Position numbers and translations under genes: made by a program. Of a DNA stretch of 13,619 nt, positions 1 through 6,229 are shown in pieces. Each line of letters opens with the position of its first letter. Position 1 is the first letter of the stretch. Source of the stretch: Gammaproteobacteria bacterium (GTDB lineage: Bacteria > Pseudomonadota > Gammaproteobacteria > Pseudomonadales > Azotimanducaceae); contig PBAA01000004.1 in the NCBI GenBank assembly GCA_002715785.1, positions 110,534 to 124,152 of the forward strand, read 5' to 3'. A model generated the notes under the pieces. The model saw only the letters and a program-made list of their open reading frames with translations. It was not told the origin of the DNA and did no database searches.

Positions 1-561
1 GGTCAGCTTGGTCGTAAGGAAGCGTACATTGAACGCCAACTTAAACGGTGGACAAAGCAGTGGGAAGCCACGAAAACGCACGAGATTCCTGAAATGGATG
101 AGAGTCTGAGATTGTTGCACCAGGATCTACCGGCACAAGTCGGGGCTGCTATCGTTCACGGTGATTATCGTCCGGGCAATATGATCGTCGCGGATGGTCG
201 AATGGCTGCACTACTTGACTGGGAACTCTGCACGCTTGGTGACCCTCTCGCTGACGTTGGGTACATGCTCAATAATTGGCCGTCCGTCGGGGAACCCGGA
301 GCAGAAAATGCACCGACAGCAGTCGAAGGATTTCCCGAGCGCGATGAGATCCAGGAACGATACGAGGCCGCCACGGGGCGAAGTCTCGAACGGATCAATT
401 ATTATCGGGCGTTTTCACACTGGCGTTTGGGGGCGATAACCCAGGGGGTATACAAGCGTTATCTCGTTGGCGCGATGGGGAAACAGGAGTTCGATCTGGC
501 TGCGTACAAGGAAGGCATTTCCGTACGCGCCCGTTCGGCACTCAAACTACTGAAGGGTTAA
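1..561 (+). CDS. Phosphotransferase family protein (APH fold, ACAD10/11-kinase-like), 5' end missing
   Basis: The reading frame is open from base 1, so the gene starts before the window; 186 codons and the stop are visible. This is the C-terminal part of an aminoglycoside-phosphotransferase-fold small-molecule kinase. The catalytic loop reads VHGDYRPGN (H53, D55 and N60 of the visible part), and the metal-binding segment is LLDWELCTLGDPLADVGYM (D73). The preceding RQLKRWTKQWEA segment is typical of the group related to the kinase domain of ACAD10/ACAD11. Family members are usually about 340-350 residues, so roughly half is present. Known relatives such as LvaA phosphorylate hydroxyacyl-CoA thioesters; antibiotic resistance is not implied. 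No terminator hairpin with a U-tract follows. An in-frame ATG at 94 lies inside the conserved region and is not the true start. The family call is firm; the substrate is unknown. Confidence 0.9.
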   Translation, partial: GQLGRKEAYIERQLKRWTKQWEATKTHEIPEMDESLRLLHQDLPAQVGAAIVHGDYRPGNMIVADGRMAALLDWELCTLGDPLADVGYMLNNWPSVGEPGAENAPTAVEGFPERDEIQERYEAATGRSLERINYYRAFSHWRLGAITQGVYKRYLVGAMGKQEFDLAAYKEGISVRARSALKLLKG

Positions 562-673
562 AACCCCTCGCCTCGATAAACCCGCCGAAATAGCGCGGAT
601 ACGTTGCTGGTGCGCGTTAACGCTCGTAGACGACGATCAATCCAGACTTAAAGTGGACGTAGAAGAAGCGGTT

Positions 674-707
674 CGCGGGACCTACGGGTGCAAAGACCCA
701 TCCCGCG
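674..707. repeat. Stem-loop, 7-bp outer and 4-bp inner stem
   Basis: CGCGGGA (674-680) pairs with TCCCGCG (701-707). Inside, GGGT (686-689) pairs with ACCC (696-699) around the loop GCAAAG. The two stems are joined by an asymmetric internal loop (5 nt on one side, 1 nt on the other). No T-tract follows on either strand, so it is not a simple intrinsic terminator. Its role is unknown; it may be part of a longer RNA or just an intergenic repeat. Confidence 0.45.
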
Positions 708-738
708 ACCCAGACGCTTTATGCGCCCCCCGGCAAGG

Positions 739-755
739 AAAAGTAAAAAGGCGTG
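739..755 (-). terminator. U-tract after the closing stem of the candidate RNA
   Basis: On the minus strand the 3' arm CACGCCU of helix P1 runs straight into UUUU-A-C-UUUU. The closing helix is GC-rich, and the 8-bp P2 hairpin (775-756) sits just before it. No other terminator lies between the MerR stop codon and this point, so it may also end read-through transcripts from the MerR gene. It is atypical because P1 spans a branched loop rather than a simple hairpin. Confidence 0.5.
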
Positions 756-850
756 TCAGCGGCGGGAGCCGCTGAAAACAACTTCGCTGGGGGAAGGACA
801 CTTGAAAGGGAGGACTGCATTGAAGTTGTGTTGCACGCCTAAACTCTTTG
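743..850 (-). ncRNA. Candidate small regulatory RNA, three-way junction with C-rich loops
   Basis: Read on the minus strand, a start near 849-850 follows a near-consensus promoter. The RNA then folds as three perfect helices. P1 is AGGCGUG (840-834) with CACGCCU (755-749). P3 is ACAACUUC (829-822) with GAAGUUGU (785-778). P2 is UCAGCGGC (775-768) with GCCGCUGA (763-756), capped by UCCC. The 36-nt P3 loop is pyrimidine-rich and holds UCCUCCCUUU and CCUUCCCCC, which resemble anti-Shine-Dalgarno seeds. P1 closes directly onto a U-tract (five U at 749-745, then A, C and four U), as at an intrinsic terminator and Hfq-type tail. The opposite strand lacks a U-tract. It could instead be the 3' UTR of the MerR mRNA, or be processed from it. 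I recognise no known RNA family. The structure is seen in the sequence; function is inferred. Confidence 0.6.
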
Positions 851-857
851 GCTATGC

Positions 858-885
858 ATTATGTACAGTACAATATATTTGTCAA
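858..885 (-). promoter_or_regulatory. Sigma70-type promoter of the candidate RNA, overlapping a TGTAC-A-GTACA palindrome
   Basis: On the minus strand the -35 is a perfect TTGACA (885-880), the spacer is 16 bp and the -10 is CATAAT (863-858, 5 of 6). Upstream lies an A-rich stretch (about 903-887) like an UP element. The perfect inverted repeat TGTAC-A-GTACA (862-872) fills the end of the spacer and overlaps the -10. It points left, away from the MerR gene, where the only structure is the candidate RNA. Confidence 0.65.
862..872. promoter_or_regulatory. Operator-like palindrome TGTACAGTACA
   Basis: This is a perfect 11-bp inverted repeat with a single central base. Related sites lie at 904-914 (TGTACAGTAAT), 1830-1840 (TGTTCAGTACA on the minus strand, one mismatch) and 1857-1862 (TGTACA). 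TGTACA is the core reported for the E. coli MlrA box, and CarH/LitR-type repressors use related TACA-containing sites. The MerR protein encoded next door belongs to that group, so it is the likely ligand. Binding is inferred. Confidence 0.5.
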
Positions 886-903
886 GTCTTTTTGTTTAGT
901 TTT

Positions 904-914
904 TGTACAGTAAT
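904..914. promoter_or_regulatory. Second TGTACA site upstream of the RNA promoter
   Basis: TGTACAGTAAT matches the promoter palindrome at 9 of 11 positions. It lies 42 bp from it, about four helical turns, immediately after the MerR stop codon. A weaker TGTTTA occurs 11 bp to the left (893-898). This arrangement would suit a multimeric CarH/MlrA-type regulator. Confidence 0.4.
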
Positions 915-1826
915 CTAATTGGCGTTTTGAACCAGCACTTCATCTTCGATGAGAACGCCGAGAGCATTTTCGAGGCTGGCTCTCGCCGCATTGGCTTCGA
1001 GCCCTATTTCGACATGATTGGCGGCTGAATCGACGGTACCGCAGCGTTCCGCGTGAATCGCGTATGCGCTAATTTGTGTAATCAGTTGGACCAAGTCGCG
1101 GGGGCAGGTGCAACTTTCGATTCTTGTTCTAGTCGCCAAGTGGAAAAGTTGCTCGTCGGAGAAACGACGTTGGGTCGAAGGCGTAGTACGGGATCCGCGC
1201 CGTGGGTGCAAGCACGCCTCCTCAATTTGTTGCCACGTTGCTGGCCACGCAAGCGCTTCCAGCCCGCGGTCAGTTGCGACTTGAAGATCGTTCGTGGTAC
1301 CAAAATGATAAACAACCACGACGCGTGCCTTTGTAAATTCTGTATATTTATCAAGCAGTTGGATATCTAGACTGGGCATTTCCAGCACGACTACATCGAG
1401 GTTTGGATGTCGTTGAAGTGGCCGTTGTTGCAATCGATGGGTGGCAAACTCATCTGCCGTCGACCAACGATCGAGTATCTCCAGGTGGTTGCTGTCAGCG
1501 TGTCGCTCTGCGGCTAAAAGCAAGGCAGTTCCGGCAAGGCCGACCTTGGGTCGTCGATTGGGGAGAGTTGACGCAGACGAATATTGACGTAATCGATACG
1601 CGAGATCCGCATCACTTAGATTTATGAGTTGACTGATGGGGTGACCTTGGTCGATAAGACGCTTGATTTGAGTTAACCGATGAACCTGAGTTTCGCTGTA
1701 GAACCGCGTCTTACCCGCTTTTTCCGCTGGTTTCATACCGTAGCGTCTTTCCCACGCGCGCAAACATTCGACGGTCACGCCCGTGAGCTTCGACACCGCA
1801 CCAATTCTGTATAGTTCTTCCGTCAT
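915..1826 (-). CDS. MerR family transcriptional regulator, CarH/LitR/MlrA type with CxCP C-terminal domain
   Basis: The protein has 303 residues. A winged-helix MerR domain (about 5-80) carries LRAWERRYG (22-30), the signature of the CarH/LitR/MlrA group. Residues about 93-205 look like an alpha/beta Rossmann-type sensor where CarH binds cobalamin, but I see no DxHxxG B12 motif. From about 220 comes a helical domain RRFSDEQL...CTCPRDLVQL with C239, C241 and C262, seen in proteobacterial relatives. The frame is open up to 1883, but a good promoter (1882-1855) would start RNA near 1848. That excludes the 1883 start and leaves ATG 1826, which begins at MTEELYRIG as the family expects, though its ribosome site is poor. 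TGTACA sites at its promoter and at the RNA promoter suggest autoregulation and control of the RNA. The signal sensed is unknown. Confidence 0.9.
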   Translation of the reverse strand: MTEELYRIGAVSKLTGVTVECLRAWERRYGMKPAEKAGKTRFYSETQVHRLTQIKRLIDQGHPISQLINLSDADLAYRLRQYSSASTLPNRRPKVGLAGTALLLAAERHADSNHLEILDRWSTADEFATHRLQQRPLQRHPNLDVVVLEMPSLDIQLLDKYTEFTKARVVVVYHFGTTNDLQVATDRGLEALAWPATWQQIEEACLHPRRGSRTTPSTQRRFSDEQLFHLATRTRIESCTCPRDLVQLITQISAYAIHAERCGTVDSAANHVEIGLEANAARASLENALGVLIEDEVLVQNAN

Positions 1827-1829
1827 GAC

Positions 1830-1840
1830 TGTACTGAACA
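1830..1840. promoter_or_regulatory. Operator-like site in the MerR leader
   Basis: On the minus strand this reads TGTTCAGTACA, one mismatch from the perfect palindrome at 862-872. It lies between the predicted transcription start and the MerR start codon, 27 bp from the TGTACA over the -10, a position suited to autorepression. Confidence 0.4.
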
Positions 1841-1854
1841 AAAAGGGGTCGCGA

Positions 1855-1882
1855 ATTGTACAGAGTTTGGTTCGACTGTCCA
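1855..1882 (-). promoter_or_regulatory. Predicted promoter of the MerR gene with TGTACA over the -10
   Basis: On the minus strand the -35 is TGGACA (1882-1877, 5 of 6), the spacer is 16 bp and the -10 is TACAAT (1860-1855, 5 of 6). TGTACA (1862-1857) overlaps the -10, just as at the promoter of the candidate RNA. The expected start near 1848 gives a leader of about 22 nt before ATG 1826. Confidence 0.55.
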
Positions 1883-1917
1883 CTCTGTAGAAATTTGTCT
1901 AGCTATCTCAAACCGAT

Positions 1918-2018
1918 ATGGTGGACGCAACGCTGGAGTACGTTCACCTAATAGATAACATTTGGAATTAGGTTTCGATAACGAGAAATCGTCATAGAAT
2001 GATGTTTCGGTCCACCAT
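1918..2018 (+). repeat. Nested inverted repeats in the leader of the acyl-CoA ligase gene
   Basis: ATGGTGGAC (1918-1926) is perfectly complementary to GTCCACCAT (2010-2018), which ends 2 nt before the ribosome site GAAGGG. Inside, ACCTAAT (1946-1952) pairs with ATTAGGT (1967-1973). Small hairpins of 4 bp are possible on both sides. A folded leader is conceivable, but a 9-bp repeat of this spacing is expected by chance a few times per window. A TAGAAT at 1995-2000 could be a -10, which would leave the left arm untranscribed. Confidence 0.25.
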
Positions 2019-2031
2019 TTGAAGGGTTCGC

Positions 2032-3576
2032 ATGAAAAATAACATCGGATTGTGGTTGGCGAAGCGATCGCTACTCTCCCCGAATCGGGAAGCTTACGTC
2101 GACGGTAATACTGGCTTACGGTTGACGTATTCGGAGCTTAATGAGCGTTGTAATCGAATCGCCAACGCCTTCGTTCTTGACGGGATACAGAAGGGTGAGC
2201 GGGTCGGCCTATTGTTGATGAATAGCGCTGAATTCATGGAGGCATATTTTGCTTTGGGGAAGATTGGTGCAGTGGCCGTTCCGTTGAATTGGCGGTTGGT
2301 TGCGGATGAACTGGAGTTCATTCTAAAAGATAGCGGTACCTCGAGACTGATCTTTAGTGAAGAGTTCACCGAAACGGTTGCAGAACTTCAAAGCCGTGGT
2401 GAGCGTACGGACATTCGACAATGGCTACAGGTCGAAGGTGCTGACGATGTCGCTTATTTTGCAAATGGGTATGCCGAATTCCGTGATGCCGCCGATCATG
2501 CTGAACCGGAAATTGAGGCAGTCGGAGATGACATGATGTACATCATGTACACCTCCGGTACGACCGGACTACCAAAGGGCGTTGTCCATACGCATGAGAC
2601 CTCGACATGGGGCGCATTAACGATCGCTGGGACTACCTATTATCAAGAGAATGATCGATTTCTGTCACCGCTGCCGATGTTCCACGTCGGTGCACTCACG
2701 CCCCTCACCGTGAATGTGTACCGCGGCACCACGAGCGTCGTTATGCGTAGTTTCGACCCAGTTCGGGCCTGGGAACTCGTCGATTCGGAGAAAGTGACAA
2801 CCGGATTGTGTGTACCCGCGATGTTGAATTTTATGCTTCAGGTGCCCGAACTCGAACGCTACGACTTTTCGCGGTGGCGGTGGTGTCTATCGGGCGCGGC
2901 ACCGGTACCTGAATCCTTGATTGAGGCGTACGCTGGCCTGGGGATCGAGATTCACCAGGTGTATGGATTAACTGAATCGTGCGGGCCGGCATGCCTAATT
3001 GATGCTGAGAATGCCCTCAAACGGATCGGATCAACCGGAAAAGCCTTTTTTCATACGGATGTTTCCATTGTTCGCCCAGATGGGTCGCTGTGTGCTAGCG
3101 ATGAAGCTGGGGAAGTGCTGGTCAGAGGTCAGCACATTATGCGTGAGTACTGGAATCGCCCCGATGCTACCGCCGAGACAATCGTCGATGGTTGGTTGCA
3201 CACCGGAGATGTGGCTCGCATGGACGGCGAGGGGTTCGTATACATTCAGGATCGTATTAAAGACATGATTATTTCTGGTGGAGAAAACGTGTATCCGGCG
3301 GAAATCGAAAACCTCCTCCAGACACACGACGATATCTCAGAGGCCGCGATCATTGGACAGCCAAGTGAAACGTGGGGTGAATCACCGTTTGCGATCGTCG
3401 TACGTACCAATGAGGAACTGAGTCAAGGCGATGTTTTGGATTTTTGTAACGGCAAACTTGCCGGGTTCAAGATGCCCAAAGGAGTCGTCTTTGTAGACGA
3501 GATCCCACGTAACCCAAGTGGCAAAATTCTAAAACGTGTGCTTCGCGACCAGTTTCCCGGGCCGGCTGCCGTCTAG
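2032..3576 (+). CDS. Acyl-CoA synthetase / long-chain-fatty-acid-CoA ligase (AMP-forming)
   Basis: At 514 residues this is normal for a stand-alone class I adenylate-forming ligase. It makes acyl-AMP from a carboxylic acid and ATP, then the CoA thioester, in the cytoplasm. The ATP-binding loop is YTSGTTGLPKG (173-183), motif YGLTES is at 311-316 and TGD at 391-393. The hinge and A8 region DRIKDMIISGGENVYP is at 407-422. The C-terminal motif PRNPSGKILKR contains the catalytic lysine K498. All core motifs are intact. The ATG follows GAAGGG (2021-2026) by 5 nt. The kinase gene begins 2 nt after the stop, so the two are almost certainly co-transcribed and translationally coupled. Chain length cannot be deduced; medium/long-chain, branched or hydroxy acids are all possible. 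Confidence 0.95.
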   Translation: MKNNIGLWLAKRSLLSPNREAYVDGNTGLRLTYSELNERCNRIANAFVLDGIQKGERVGLLLMNSAEFMEAYFALGKIGAVAVPLNWRLVADELEFILKDSGTSRLIFSEEFTETVAELQSRGERTDIRQWLQVEGADDVAYFANGYAEFRDAADHAEPEIEAVGDDMMYIMYTSGTTGLPKGVVHTHETSTWGALTIAGTTYYQENDRFLSPLPMFHVGALTPLTVNVYRGTTSVVMRSFDPVRAWELVDSEKVTTGLCVPAMLNFMLQVPELERYDFSRWRWCLSGAAPVPESLIEAYAGLGIEIHQVYGLTESCGPACLIDAENALKRIGSTGKAFFHTDVSIVRPDGSLCASDEAGEVLVRGQHIMREYWNRPDATAETIVDGWLHTGDVARMDGEGFVYIQDRIKDMIISGGENVYPAEIENLLQTHDDISEAAIIGQPSETWGESPFAIVVRTNEELSQGDVLDFCNGKLAGFKMPKGVVFVDEIPRNPSGKILKRVLRDQFPGPAAV

Positions 3577-3578
3577 AG

Positions 3579-4580
3579 ATGGATCTTGACGAGCTGGCGC
3601 ATTGTCTTGGCCCGTTCTGTGCGGCGAAGTATCAAACCTCGGACGCTGAAGTCTTTGACGTGCACCACATGCCGGGCCATGCGGGCTTCGCTTATGGATT
3701 CAGTGTCCGAACGTCAAATGGGACTGAATCTTGGTTTATTCGGCTACCTCCCCCCAACGTCAATTGGCGCGGAACTGCGGATGTACTTAGACAGGTTGAA
3801 GTCCTAACAGCTCTGGATGGGACAGATGTCCCACACTGCACGGTCAAGTGGTCTGGCAGCGATCTCCAGTGGTTTGGGAGCCCCTATTTCGTTGTCCCAC
3901 GCCTCGACGGCGACGTGATGCGGATCGGACCAGGCGAGTGGGTCGAGAAACTAAGCGAGAAACAGAAGCTTGAACTTGCTCGTCAGGTGATGTCGGCACT
4001 GGCTAAGATCCACACAATCGATCCTATGAAGACACCCTATCTTGGCAATGCGGTTCCCTTCGTCGAGGATGTTGAGCGCTGGGACCGGTTCTACGAGCGA
4101 GCTGCAGATCGGGAGTTGTTGGCCAGGGTCCCTGAGTGCCGGGAGCAACTGCTTAAGACGTTGCCCAAGGAAGCACCCGTGGGAATATTTCATGGGGATT
4201 TCCAAACATCCAACTTATTTTGCTCGGTTGAAGGCAAGCTGCTTGCTGTGATCGATTGGGAACTCACGGGAATTGGCGCCACACTTAACGACGTTGGCTG
4301 GATTTGTACGTTTAGTGATCGAAAAGCTTGGGGCGGCGAGGGGGCTGGTCGCCCGGTATTTCTCGAACCGGAGATCCTGGTGGATCTTTACGTTGAGGCA
4401 TATGGCGACCCGTTACCGGATCTCAATTGGTTTCGGGCTCTAGCGGCGTACAAGTTTGCAATCATCACAGGGTTCAATCTCAGCTTACATCGGCGCGGAA
4501 AACGTGTTGATCCATCGTGGGAACAGACACGACTGTCGATGGAACCGTTGATCCATCGGGCAATCGAATTGCTAGATTAA
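3579..4580 (+). CDS. Phosphotransferase family protein (APH-fold kinase)
   Basis: The gene encodes a complete 333-residue kinase of the aminoglycoside-phosphotransferase fold. The N-lobe includes SWFIRLPPPN (51-60), where relatives have the nucleotide-contacting strand. The catalytic loop is FHGDFQTSN (H205, D207, N212), and D226 of VIDWEL is the metal-binding Asp. WDRFYERA (168-175) is a common linker of this family. It starts 2 nt after the acyl-CoA ligase stop with no room for a strong independent ribosome site, so coupling is likely. The pairing suggests that the acyl-CoA made by the ligase, perhaps a hydroxyacyl-CoA, is phosphorylated here, as in LvaE/LvaA or the ACAD10/11 kinases. It is only distantly similar to the partial kinase at the left edge. 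The specific substrate is inferred, not shown. Confidence 0.9.
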   Translation: MDLDELAHCLGPFCAAKYQTSDAEVFDVHHMPGHAGFAYGFSVRTSNGTESWFIRLPPPNVNWRGTADVLRQVEVLTALDGTDVPHCTVKWSGSDLQWFGSPYFVVPRLDGDVMRIGPGEWVEKLSEKQKLELARQVMSALAKIHTIDPMKTPYLGNAVPFVEDVERWDRFYERAADRELLARVPECREQLLKTLPKEAPVGIFHGDFQTSNLFCSVEGKLLAVIDWELTGIGATLNDVGWICTFSDRKAWGGEGAGRPVFLEPEILVDLYVEAYGDPLPDLNWFRALAAYKFAIITGFNLSLHRRGKRVDPSWEQTRLSMEPLIHRAIELLD

Positions 4581-4680
4581 TTCACTGCCGGTTCTTAAAT
4601 ACTCTGAAAATGCAGAGAGTGCAGTGTCAATTTGAGGCCGCCCACAAACGCGACGACCAATGTTATTGGAGTTATTCAGC
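4581..4680. other. Convergent intergenic gap with imperfect hairpins
   Basis: Between the kinase and asnS stops, CACTGC (4583-4588) pairs with GCAGTG (4621-4626) around CTCTG (4602-4606) and CAGAG (4613-4617). A smaller CCAAT/ATTGG hairpin lies at 4657-4669. On the minus strand the inner hairpin is followed by TATTT, so a weak terminator for asnS is possible; no strong U-tract exists on either strand. Confidence 0.3.
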
Positions 4681-6057
4681 TTAGAATGAGGCGTTACGTG
4701 GCGCGCGTGGATACGGGATTACGTCGCGTATATTTTCCATGCCGGTTATGTAAAGAACAAGACGTTCGAGGCCTAGACCGAAACCGGCGTGGGGAACCGA
4801 ACCATATCGTCTTAGGTCGCGATACCACCACAGCTCTTCTTTCATGGCCGCATCCATTCGTTCATCGAGCTTGTCGAGCCGTTCCTCTCGTTGACTGCCG
4901 CCGATGATTTCTCCGACGCCAGGGACCAAAACGTCCATGGCAGCAACAGTTTTTTCATCGTCATTAGAGCGCATGTAGAACGCTTTAATTTCTTTTGGGT
5001 AATTGATCACGACGACGGGCCCGCCGACGTGCTTTTCCGTAATAAATCGCTCGTGTTCAGACTGCAAGTCAAGACCCCAACGCACGGGGTGTTCAAATGT
5101 CTCGCCAGATTGTTCAAGAATCTTGATTGCGTCGGTGTACTCCATACGTTCGAATTTGCTTGCTATAACGTTTTCCAGGCGCTCTATGGCAGTGCTATCG
5201 ATTCTGTCCACAAAAAATCGCATGTCCTCAGGTGCGCGTTCGAGGACTCGAAGAGAGATTGTTTTGAGGAAGTCTTCAGCAAGATCTGCGTTGGCGTGAA
5301 GATCAGCAAACGCGATCTCGGGCTCGATCATCCAGAATTCAGCTAGATGGCGCGACGTGTTGGAATTTTCTGCTCGGAAGGTTGGGCCGAATGTATAGAC
5401 CTTGCTTAGTGATAGACAGTAGGGCTCAACATTAAGTTGTCCGGAAACTGTCAGAAATGTTTCTCGACCAAAGAAGTCCTCGTCAAAGTTGTCCGCACTC
5501 CCGTTGGCGAGATCCAACGTGCTTACACGGAAAAGTTCGCCTGCGCCTTCGCAGTCACTTGCCGTAATAATGGGGGTATTTATCCAAACAAATCCGTTAT
5601 CGGCGAAATAGCTGTGCACCGCTTGAGCAACGGCATTTCTTACCCTCGCGATTGCCCCGAAAGTGTTGGTTCTTGGTCTTAAATGAGCCACTGTCCGCAG
5701 ATATTCGAAGCTATGGTGCTTTTTTGCGATCGGATACGACTCGGGATCGTCGACAATCCCAATAATTTCGACGTGTTCAGCCCGAAGTTCATGGGCCTGC
5801 CCTTGACCTTGGGACTGCACAATTTCTCCGGAGACGCACACTGCGGTCCCCGTCGCAATTTCAGTAATTGATTCATAGTTAGGCAGAGTCTGATCGGCAA
5901 CTACTTGTAAGGCGTCAAAACACGAACCGTCGTGAATACTGAGGAATGAAAATCCCCCTTTTGACGTCCGCCGCGAGCGAACCCAACCGTTTATTTGGAC
6001 GTGATTATCGAGTCCGACTTCGTCTTCGAGTACATCTTTTACGGAGTGGCGGTGCAT
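4681..6057 (-). CDS. asnS: Asparagine-tRNA ligase (asparaginyl-tRNA synthetase)
   Basis: This cytoplasmic class IIb aminoacyl-tRNA synthetase charges tRNA-Asn with asparagine. An N-terminal OB-fold anticodon-binding domain (about 18-105) is followed by the class II catalytic core. Motif 2 is FRAENSNTSRHLAEFW (227-242), motif 3 is GFGLGLERLVLYI, and the protein ends PRAPRNASF as in E. coli. It follows E. coli AsnS (466 residues) closely along its length. The frame is open to ATG 6090 (469 residues), with another ATG at 6084. ATG 6057 (458 residues) is chosen because VKDVL then falls at residues 6-10, as VADVL does in E. coli. None of the starts has a strong ribosome site; a GGAGG lies inside the longer form. 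A FemAB-like gene lies upstream on the same strand with a gap of about 140-170 bp. Confidence 0.95.
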   Translation of the reverse strand: MHRHSVKDVLEDEVGLDNHVQINGWVRSRRTSKGGFSFLSIHDGSCFDALQVVADQTLPNYESITEIATGTAVCVSGEIVQSQGQGQAHELRAEHVEIIGIVDDPESYPIAKKHHSFEYLRTVAHLRPRTNTFGAIARVRNAVAQAVHSYFADNGFVWINTPIITASDCEGAGELFRVSTLDLANGSADNFDEDFFGRETFLTVSGQLNVEPYCLSLSKVYTFGPTFRAENSNTSRHLAEFWMIEPEIAFADLHANADLAEDFLKTISLRVLERAPEDMRFFVDRIDSTAIERLENVIASKFERMEYTDAIKILEQSGETFEHPVRWGLDLQSEHERFITEKHVGGPVVVINYPKEIKAFYMRSNDDEKTVAAMDVLVPGVGEIIGGSQREERLDKLDERMDAAMKEELWWYRDLRRYGSVPHAGFGLGLERLVLYITGMENIRDVIPYPRAPRNASF

Positions 6058-6229
6058 GTGCAACTCGGACCAAGGAACCTCCATTATCATAAAGGAATAG
6101 AAACGGTTCTGATGCGCAGTCTGGGCGAAAATCGCGGTTTAGGTGCAACTTTCCGGTATCTATTCACTACGAGGGTCGATGAGTTTGAAGGAGACGAGCC
6201 TTTTACGTCCGAGTTTTGCTCGCGTGGGA

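Larger units (their letters stand above)
562..914. other. 353-bp protein-free intergenic region with structured RNA signals
   Basis: No convincing protein gene lies here. A plus-strand frame of 76 codons (688-918) has low-complexity basic sequence and no family resemblance, and it overlaps the structured region. A second plus frame is open from 554 to 774 but has no ATG. The right half holds the candidate minus-strand RNA, its promoter and TGTACA sites. The left half holds an imperfect stem-loop at 674-707 and otherwise nothing I can assign. Confidence 0.6.

Noticed and set aside
555..566. GGGTT/AACCC hairpin at the stop of the partial kinase gene as terminator
   Set aside because: The stem is at most 4-5 bp with a tiny loop and no T-tract follows.
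681..700. c-di-GMP (GEMM) riboswitch core, because of GGGTGCAAAGACCC
   Set aside because: Only the GCAAAG loop resembles the GEMM segment; the second helix, tetraloop receptor and downstream gene are missing.
554..774. Plus-strand frame without stops after the partial kinase
   Set aside because: It has no ATG, only an internal GTG without a ribosome site, and ends in the P2 hairpin; no recognisable protein.
743..850. Known riboswitch, hammerhead ribozyme, 6S, tmRNA, SRP or RNase P RNA
   Set aside because: None of the conserved cores I know could be found. CTGAAAA at 772-778 on the plus strand is not the hammerhead CUGANGA.
688..918. Plus-strand frame of 76 codons as a small gene
   Set aside because: Composition is basic and low in complexity, there is no family resemblance and no clear ribosome site, and it overlaps the structured RNA and promoter signals.
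4891..5346. Plus-strand frame of 151 codons
   Set aside because: It lies antisense inside asnS, whose protein is conserved throughout; the plus frame is a shadow.
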